Shown in pieces: positions 13,618 through 18,318 of a stretch of 18,318 bases of DNA. A program made the position numbers and the translations under genes. A model generated the notes under the pieces. The model searched no databases and had not been told where the DNA came from. It saw nothing but the letters and a program-made list of their open reading frames with translations. The stretch is from Planctomycetota bacterium (GTDB lineage Bacteria > Planctomycetota > PLA2). Within the stretch, counting starts at the first letter, position 1, and every line of letters starts with the position of its first letter. The stretch covers positions 1 through 18,318 of the forward strand of contig JAKLKT010000004.1 in NCBI GenBank assembly GCA_023150495.1, given 5' to 3'.

Positions 13618-15000
13618 CTACCAGGAGGCGACGCGGCGGGTCCAGGCGGCGAGCGACCGCCTCACCTGCGCGGGCGCGGTGCCGCCGATCGCACCCTTCG
13701 CCTTGAGCGCGGCGGGGACGGCGAGCACCCGGCGAACGTCGGGGCCGAACTCCTCCGCCTCCGCGCGGAGGTCCTCGAGCGGGAGCGCGCTCACGTCGAT
13801 CCCCTTCGCCTCGGCCTTCGCCACGAGGCGGCCCACCACCTCGTGCGCGCGGCGGAAGGGCATCCCCTTCCGCGCGAGGTAGTCCGCGAGCTCGATCGCG
13901 AGGAGGTGGAACCCCTCGAGCGCCGCGGCGCAGCGCGCCTTGTCGAACGAGATCCCGTCGACCGTCGCCGAGAGCGCGGCCGAGACCGCCCGGACGGTGT
14001 CGAAGGCGTCGAAGACCGCCTCCTTGTCCTCCTGCAGGTCCTTGTTGTAGGCGAGCGGCAGGCCCTTCATCGTCGTCAGGAGCGCCGCGAGGTGCCCGAT
14101 CACGCGGCCGGCCTTGCCGCGGGCGAGCTCCGCGCCGTCGGGGTTCTTCTTCTGCGGGAGGAGGCTCGAGCCCGTCGCGACCTCGTCGGAGAGCCTCACG
14201 AACCCGAACTCCGCCGAGGACCAGAGGACGATCTCCTCGCCGAGCCGCGACAGGTGGACCGCGAGGAGCGCGGAGGCCGCGAGGAACTCGATCGCGCCGT
14301 CGCGCGATCCGACCGCGTCGAGGCTGTTCCCCGAGACCTCCTTCAGGCCGAGCTCCCACGCGAGGCGCTTCCGGTCGACGCGGAAGCCGGTGCCCACGGC
14401 CGCGCCGGAGCCGAGCGGGAGCACGCCGCACCGGCGCCGCGCGTCCGCGAACCGCTCGCGGTCGCGGGCGAGCATCGTCACGTAGGCGAGGAGGTGGTGG
14501 GCGGCGAGGACCGGCTGCGCGCGCTGGAGGTGCGTGTAGGCGGGGATCGCGATCGTCCCCGCCCGCTTCGCGGCGTGGAGGAGCGACTGCGCGAGGCCCT
14601 TCAGCGCGACCGAGACCTCGTCGCACGCGCGGCGGAGCCAGAGGCAGAGGTCCGTCGCCACCTGGTCGTTCCGGCTGCGCCCGGTGTGGAGCTTCTCGCC
14701 CGCGCTCCCGACCAGCTCGACGAGGCGCCGCTCGACGGCGGTGTGGATGTCCTCGTCCGTCGGCTTCTCGCGGAACCTCCCCTGCGCGAACTCCTGCCGC
14801 ACGCGCTCGAGGCCCATGACGACCGCCTGGAGCTCCTGCCAGTCGAGTATGCCCTCGTGCCGGAGAGCCCGAGCCCACGCGACCGACGCCGTCACGTCCT
14901 CGTCGTAGAGGCGCCGGTCGAACGGGAAGGAGCGGTTCAGGGCGTCGATGCGCGGGTCGAGCCGCCCCTTGAAACGCCCGCCCCACATCCGCTTGCTCAT
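13618..15000 (-). CDS. argH: Argininosuccinate lyase
   Basis: This 460-residue cytoplasmic enzyme of the aspartase/fumarase superfamily cleaves argininosuccinate to arginine and fumarate, the last step of arginine synthesis. The family opening MWGGRF is at 5-10, HTGRSRNDQ at 105-113, THLQRAQP at 156-163, and the superfamily signature GSSLLPQKKNPDGAE at 277-291 with the catalytic serine in the flexible loop. Most family members read GSSIMPQKKNPD, so LL is a mild variant. Length is standard. The ATG at 15000 overlaps the stop of the upstream M20 gene as ATGA. argG, its supplier, is not in the window. Confidence 0.96.
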   Translation of the reverse strand: MSKRMWGGRFKGRLDPRIDALNRSFPFDRRLYDEDVTASVAWARALRHEGILDWQELQAVVMGLERVRQEFAQGRFREKPTDEDIHTAVERRLVELVGSAGEKLHTGRSRNDQVATDLCLWLRRACDEVSVALKGLAQSLLHAAKRAGTIAIPAYTHLQRAQPVLAAHHLLAYVTMLARDRERFADARRRCGVLPLGSGAAVGTGFRVDRKRLAWELGLKEVSGNSLDAVGSRDGAIEFLAASALLAVHLSRLGEEIVLWSSAEFGFVRLSDEVATGSSLLPQKKNPDGAELARGKAGRVIGHLAALLTTMKGLPLAYNKDLQEDKEAVFDAFDTVRAVSAALSATVDGISFDKARCAAALEGFHLLAIELADYLARKGMPFRRAHEVVGRLVAKAEAKGIDVSALPLEDLRAEAEEFGPDVRRVLAVPAALKAKGAIGGTAPAQVRRSLAAWTRRVASW

Positions 15001-16034
15001 GCCCCCGGAGCCCCCTCGAAGTAGCGTTCGATCGTCGCGACGTAGATCTCGACGCCGCGCCTCAGCTGGTCGGTCTCGATCCACTCGTCGGCCGCGTGGC
15101 TCTGCTCGCTCCGGCCGGGGCCGAGGACGACGCCCGGCGCCGCGCGGACGTGGAAGAGGTCGGAGACGCCGCCGAACGCGCGCGGCACGGCCTGCCCCGC
15201 CGCGGCGAGCGCCGACTGGACGATCCGGGCATGGGGCTCCGTCTCGACCGGCGCGATGCGCTCGCTGACGAGGTCCACCTCGCACTCCGCGATCGCCCTC
15301 ACGCGGTCGTAGAGCGCCCGGTTGTCCAGCTCGGGGATCGTGCGGGCATCCACCTCGATCGTGCACTCGGGGGGGACGACGTTCGTCCGGACCCCGCCCT
15401 TGATCATGGTCGCCTGGACGGTCGCGGGACCGAGGAGCGGGTGGACGGGCAGCGGGAGCTGCGCCAACCGCACCACGTCGCGCGCGGCCTTCTCGATCGC
15501 GTTCTCGCCCTGCCACGGCCGCGCGGCGTGCGCGCGCTTCCCGCGCGCGATCAGCCGCAGCCGGAGGAGCCCGCGCTGGCAGGAGCAGACCTCGAGCGCG
15601 GTCGGCTCGCCGATGATCGACGCGGAGACCCTCGGCAGCGCCGGCAGCAGGGTCCCGAGCCCCTCGCCGCCGGTCTCCTCGTCGCAGGTCGCCGCGAGGA
15701 GGAGCCGTCCCGAGGAGGGCACCTTGGCCCGCAGGAATGCGCACACGAGCGCGGCGAGCGGCCCCTTGGCGTCGTTCGCGCCGAGCCCCTTCACCTTGCC
15801 TTCCCGGACCTCCGCGCCGTGCGGGTCGATCGTCCACTCGGCCGAGGCGGGAACCGTGTCCATGTGGCTGTTCAGGAGGAGCGTGTCCTCCCCGGAGCCG
15901 CGCACGGCGTAGAGGTTGCGTCCGAGGACGGTGGCCCCCTGGATCGTCTCGCGGAGGAGCGCGATGCAGCCCTGCTCGCTCCCCGAGACGGAGGGGATCC
16001 GGACCAGCGCGCGGGTGAGCTCGACGACGTCCAT
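14997..16034 (-). CDS. M20-family metallo-deacylase, candidate N-acyl-citrulline deacylase
   Basis: This 345-residue dinuclear-zinc M20 peptidase/deacylase has a complete active site: His57 and Asp59 (NSHMDTVP), bridging Asp88 (GANDAKG), general base Glu119 with Glu120 (CDEETGG), Glu143 (IGEPT), and a late His in GRSEQSHAADEW. A central dimerisation domain follows the usual RGKRAHAARPWQGENAI turn. On family grounds it could be ArgE (acetylornithine), DapE (succinyl-diaminopimelate) or LysK. Its place between argB and argH, beside an acylornithine-type carbamoyltransferase, argues that it removes the acetyl or succinyl group from N-acylcitrulline, as in Xanthomonas and Bacteroides. It starts directly after the argB stop with no gap and overlaps argH by 4 bases. 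Confidence 0.88.
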   Translation of the reverse strand: MDVVELTRALVRIPSVSGSEQGCIALLRETIQGATVLGRNLYAVRGSGEDTLLLNSHMDTVPASAEWTIDPHGAEVREGKVKGLGANDAKGPLAALVCAFLRAKVPSSGRLLLAATCDEETGGEGLGTLLPALPRVSASIIGEPTALEVCSCQRGLLRLRLIARGKRAHAARPWQGENAIEKAARDVVRLAQLPLPVHPLLGPATVQATMIKGGVRTNVVPPECTIEVDARTIPELDNRALYDRVRAIAECEVDLVSERIAPVETEPHARIVQSALAAAGQAVPRAFGGVSDLFHVRAAPGVVLGPGRSEQSHAADEWIETDQLRRGVEIYVATIERYFEGAPGA

Positions 16035-16952
16035 CTACTCGTCGAGGTACCGCGCCTCCTCCTCCGTCGTCGTCACCATGGTGCCCGTGCCCTCCTTGGT
16101 GAAGAGCTCGAGGAGGAGGCTGTGGGCCAGCTTGCCGTCGAGGATGTGGGCGCGGCGCACGCCGCCGCGCACCGCCTCGATGAGCGTCTCGATCTTCGGC
16201 ACCATGCCGCCGCGGATCGCGCCGGTCCTGAGCATCTCCTCGCACCGGCTCGCGCTGATGTGCGAGATGAGGCTCTCCTCGTCGTCGGGGTTCTCGAGGA
16301 GCCCCGGCGCGTCGGTCAGGAGGATGAGCTTCCCCGCCTTCATGTCGGCGGCGACGCGGGCCGCGACCGTGTCCGCGTTGATGTTGTAGACCTTCCCGGC
16401 GCGGTCGCTGCCGAGCGAGCAGAGCACCGGGACGTACCCGTCGTCGAGGAGCCGCTGGAGGAGGCGGGTGTTGACGCTCACGATGTCGCCGACGTGCCCC
16501 CAGTCCACCTGCGTCGTCGCGCCGGTCTTCGGGTCCTTCATCTCGGTCGCGGGGCGGCGGACGGCCTGGATCAGGTCGCCGTCGACGCCGGAGACGCCGA
16601 CCGCCTGGATCCCGTGGCGGCGGAGCGCGCCGAGGATGTCGATGTTGATCTGCCCGCCGAAGACCATCTTCGCGACCTCGAGCGTCGCGTCGTCGGTGAT
16701 CCTGCGGCCCTGCACGATGTTCGGCTCATGGCCGAGGCGCCGCTGGAGGTCGCTCGCCTGGGGCCCGCCGCCGTGGACGACGACCGGGCGCACGCCCACG
16801 TGGAACACGAGCGCGATGTCGGCCGCGAGGCTGTCGAGCGCCGCCTGGTCGCGCGCGATCTCGCCGCCGCACTTGATGACGAAGGTCGCGCCCTTGTGCG
16901 TACGGATGTAAGGGAGCGCCTGGAGGAGGGTCTCGACGTCCTGGCCGTTCAT
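16035..16952 (-). CDS. argB: N-acyl-glutamate kinase
   Basis: This 305-residue amino-acid kinase phosphorylates N-acetyl-glutamate, the second step of arginine synthesis. Visible are the family start LLQALPYIRTHKG, catalytic Lys27 in VIKCGGEI, the nucleotide-binding VVHGGGPQ at 58-65, the acyl-amino-acid site GRRITDDATLEV, and YNINADTVAARVA. Two positions differ from common ArgB: KCGGEIA where KYGGNAM is usual, and GVSGVDGDL where GVSGKDG is usual. Because the carbamoyltransferase downstream in the pathway belongs to the acetyl/succinyl group, N-succinylglutamate is a possible substrate. The ATG at 16952 follows a -10-like element closely and is separated from the argF-like gene by an unusual 175 bases. 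Confidence 0.93.
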   Translation of the reverse strand: MNGQDVETLLQALPYIRTHKGATFVIKCGGEIARDQAALDSLAADIALVFHVGVRPVVVHGGGPQASDLQRRLGHEPNIVQGRRITDDATLEVAKMVFGGQINIDILGALRRHGIQAVGVSGVDGDLIQAVRRPATEMKDPKTGATTQVDWGHVGDIVSVNTRLLQRLLDDGYVPVLCSLGSDRAGKVYNINADTVAARVAADMKAGKLILLTDAPGLLENPDDEESLISHISASRCEEMLRTGAIRGGMVPKIETLIEAVRGGVRRAHILDGKLAHSLLLELFTKEGTGTMVTTTEEEARYLDE

Positions 16953-16967
16953 TGCCGAAGGGGGGCG

Positions 16968-16973
16968 ATCATA
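16968..16973 (-). promoter_or_regulatory. Candidate internal promoter before argB
   Basis: TATGAT (minus strand, 5 of 6) lies 15 bases before the argB ATG, so a transcript would carry a leader of only about nine bases. The -35 region is C-rich with no match. It lies in the only sizeable gap of an otherwise overlapping operon. Confidence 0.4.
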
Positions 16974-17081
16974 CCGCGGGCGACGAGGAGGGGGGGCGCG
17001 GGGGGGTGGAGCTTCCGAGGAGACCCCGGCGTCGGCCCGAGGCCGAGCGAGAAGCCGATCCCGAAGGGACGCCGCTCTGCG

Positions 17082-17099
17082 CGGCCGCGGAAGCGGCCG
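17082..17099 (-). repeat. Hairpin after the argF-like stop codon
   Basis: On the minus strand CGGCCGC-TTCC-GCGGCCG forms a perfect 7-bp stem with a four-base loop, beginning 29 bases after the argF-like stop. No T-run follows. It may partly terminate or stabilise the argD-argF transcript within the 175-base gap (16953-17127), which holds no ORF of interest. Confidence 0.4.
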
Positions 17100-17127
17100 A
17101 AGCCAGCTGGGGTTTCTTCAGAAGCTC

Positions 17128-18081
17128 TCAGAGCAGCTCGTGGAGGACCGCCGCCTGGGTCAGGACGCGGGCGTGGGCCTGCTCCGACACCCACGAGTTG
17201 GGCCCGTCGATCACCTCGTCGGTCACGACCACGTTGCGGCGGACCGGGAGGCAGTGCATGAAGGCGGCGTTGCCCTGCCGCTCCCGGTCGACGATCCAGC
17301 CCTTGTGGGGGACCCGCAGCTCCGCGTGCCCCTTGGGGCCGTACTCCCCCCGCGCCCCCCACGATTTGGCGTAGATGACGTCCACGCCCCTGAGCCCCTC
17401 GTCCATGTCCTCGAAGACGGTCACGTTGCCGCCCGCCTGGTCGTGCACCGCGGGGTCGAGGTCGAACCCCTCCGGGTGGCAGAGGTGGACCTCGTAGCCC
17501 GCTCGCGCGAAGCCGATGAGCGCCGTGTTCGGGACGGCCATCGGGAGCGCCCGGGGGTGGTAGGCCCACGTGATCGCGACCTTCCTCGCCTTGTGGCGGC
17601 GGAGGACGAGGAGGTCGGCGAGCCCCTGCATCGGGTGCTCGACCGCCGACTCGAGGTTGATGACGGGCACCGTCGAGGCGCGGACGATCGCCGACAGGAC
17701 AGGGTCCTTCCGGTTCTCCTCGTAGGGCTGCGAGAGGTCCGCGAACGTGCGCACCCCGATCGCGTGGACCGCGGTCGAGAGGAAGTGGCCGACCGCGTCC
17801 CGCACGTGCTCCTGCGCGACGCCGTCCATCACGGCCCCGTCGCGGGTCTCGATCTTCCAGACCCCCGCGCCCACGTCGTGGACGATGCAGTGCGCGCCGA
17901 GGGAGAGCGACGCGACCTCGAGCGCCGTCCGCGTCCGGAGCGACGGGTTGAAGAAGAGGCCGCAGACGAACTTCCCCGGGCGCGCGGGCGGGATCCCCTC
18001 CCTCGCGAAACGGTCGGAGAGGTCGAGGAGCGCCGTGATCTCGTCGTCCGGGAGGTGCGCGAGGCCGAGGACCCGGTTCAT
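17128..18081 (-). CDS. argF': N-acyl-ornithine carbamoyltransferase (acetyl/succinyl type)
   Basis: This 317-residue carbamoyltransferase is of the acylornithine group, not classical ArgF. The carbamoyl-phosphate motif reads FFNPSLRTRT at 43-52 where OTCase has STRTR. VWKIETRDGAVMDG carries Trp75, matching Trp77 of Xanthomonas AOTCase. TWAYHPRALPMAVPN at 171-185 and HCLPVRRNVVVTDEVI at 276-291 replace the OTCase HCLPA-R loop. Length (318 in Bacteroides SOTCase) and local sequence are closest to the succinyl enzyme as I recall it. The specificity position (Glu92 in AOTCase, Pro90 in SOTCase) is Gln90 here, so the acyl group is undetermined. The product would be N-acylcitrulline. The ATG at 18081 overlaps the argD stop as ATGA. 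Gene symbol follows literature use for this variant. Confidence 0.9.
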   Translation of the reverse strand: MNRVLGLAHLPDDEITALLDLSDRFAREGIPPARPGKFVCGLFFNPSLRTRTALEVASLSLGAHCIVHDVGAGVWKIETRDGAVMDGVAQEHVRDAVGHFLSTAVHAIGVRTFADLSQPYEENRKDPVLSAIVRASTVPVINLESAVEHPMQGLADLLVLRRHKARKVAITWAYHPRALPMAVPNTALIGFARAGYEVHLCHPEGFDLDPAVHDQAGGNVTVFEDMDEGLRGVDVIYAKSWGARGEYGPKGHAELRVPHKGWIVDRERQGNAAFMHCLPVRRNVVVTDEVIDGPNSWVSEQAHARVLTQAAVLHELL

Positions 18082-18318
18082 CCGAGCACCGCCTCGATGG
18101 CCGCGAGGCCCTCGTCGAGCTCCGCGTCGCTGATCGTCAGCGGGGGCAGGAGGCGCATGACGGTCCCGTCGCCCGGGCAGGTCGCGGCGAGGACGCGCTT
18201 CTCGTCCCGGAGCCGCTTGACCGTCTCCTTCGCGGGGCACCGGATCCCGAGCAGCCCGCCGTGGCCGAGCACCTCCCTGCCGCGCAGGCGCCGCCGCACG
18301 CGCTCCTCGATCGCGCGC
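18078..18318 (-). CDS. argD: Acylornithine aminotransferase, C-terminal part only
   Basis: The window holds the last 79 or so residues of a class III PLP aminotransferase; the rest lies beyond the right edge, so the catalytic lysine is not visible. The tail matches ArgD: the family turn LGHGGLLGIRC, then a gap-and-strand pattern ending TVMRLLPPLTISDAELDEGL. RLLPPLTIS is a strong marker of acetylornithine/ornithine-type aminotransferases. It would convert N-acylglutamate semialdehyde to N-acylornithine, the substrate of the next gene, with which it overlaps by 4 bases. Other class III enzymes cannot be excluded from the tail alone, but operon position favours ArgD. Confidence 0.85.
   Translation of the reverse strand, partial: RAIEERVRRRLRGREVLGHGGLLGIRCPAKETVKRLRDEKRVLAATCPGDGTVMRLLPPLTISDAELDEGLAAIEAVLG

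Noticed and set aside
17128..18081. Classical ornithine carbamoyltransferase (ArgF/OTCase)
   Set aside because: It lacks the STRTR and HCLPA-R motifs of OTCase and has the FFNPSLRTRT, TWAYHPRALP and HCLPVRRN motifs of acylornithine carbamoyltransferases.
17128..18240. argF-like gene extended to a start at 18240
   Set aside because: The extra residues are Arg/Pro-rich and antiparallel in content to the clear argD tail. The ATG at 18081 gives the family N-terminus and an ATGA overlap.

Overview
High-GC (roughly 70% by eye) bacterial chromosome segment, densely packed with short gaps and many 4-nt ATGA or GTGA overlaps. A Gram-negative cell envelope is implied by an MlaE-MlaF-MlaD lipid transporter, two lipoproteins and a probable ceramide locus. 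The HEAT-repeat, zinc-ribbon and kelch proteins suggest an uncultivated high-GC lineage such as Planctomycetota or a similar phylum. That placement is an impression from gene style, not a demonstrated assignment.

Layout. (1) 1-2325: an IHF/HU-type DNA-binding protein with a promoter-like region and a possible overlapping leader ORF; a zinc-ribbon/TM/coiled-coil/HEAT protein; and a convergent secreted TPR-like protein whose 3' end runs into the HEAT gene. (2) 2449-5870: serine palmitoyltransferase (spt) translationally overlapping a GNAT-fold acyltransferase on the minus strand, with an extended-SDR NAD(P) reductase/epimerase divergent from them. Together these look like the three core enzymes of bacterial ceramide synthesis: SPT, bacterial ceramide synthase (bCerS) and CerR. 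(3) 5911-10120: a plus-strand run of HEAT-like lipoprotein, RsbW-type ATPase/kinase, STAS protein, MlaE permease, MlaF ATPase and MlaD/MCE protein. (4) 10241-11170: malate dehydrogenase, separated from a convergent kelch lipoprotein by a long bidirectional terminator hairpin. (5) 11259-18318, minus strand: argD (3' end only), an argF-like gene, argB, an M20 deacylase, argH, a SAM methyltransferase, then the kelch lipoprotein.

The two strongest biological points are the compact ceramide-type locus and the arginine operon. The argF-like gene is not an ordinary ornithine carbamoyltransferase. Its motifs (FFNPSLRTRT, TWAYHPRALP, HCLPVRRN) are those of the N-acetylornithine/N-succinylornithine carbamoyltransferases, so arginine is probably made through acylated citrulline. 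The adjacent M20 enzyme would then be an acylcitrulline deacylase rather than a classical ArgE. The residue that discriminates acetyl from succinyl substrate (Glu92 in Xanthomonas, Pro90 in Bacteroides) is Gln here, so the acyl group cannot be assigned from sequence.

Several transcription-unit-leading genes carry a -10-like hexamer only 5-7 nt before the start codon and no Shine-Dalgarno sequence, while internal operon genes often have one. This suggests leaderless mRNAs. No mobile elements, CRISPR arrays, rRNA or tRNA genes were recognised. All family assignments are from motif reading and remembered family sequences; no database search was run.
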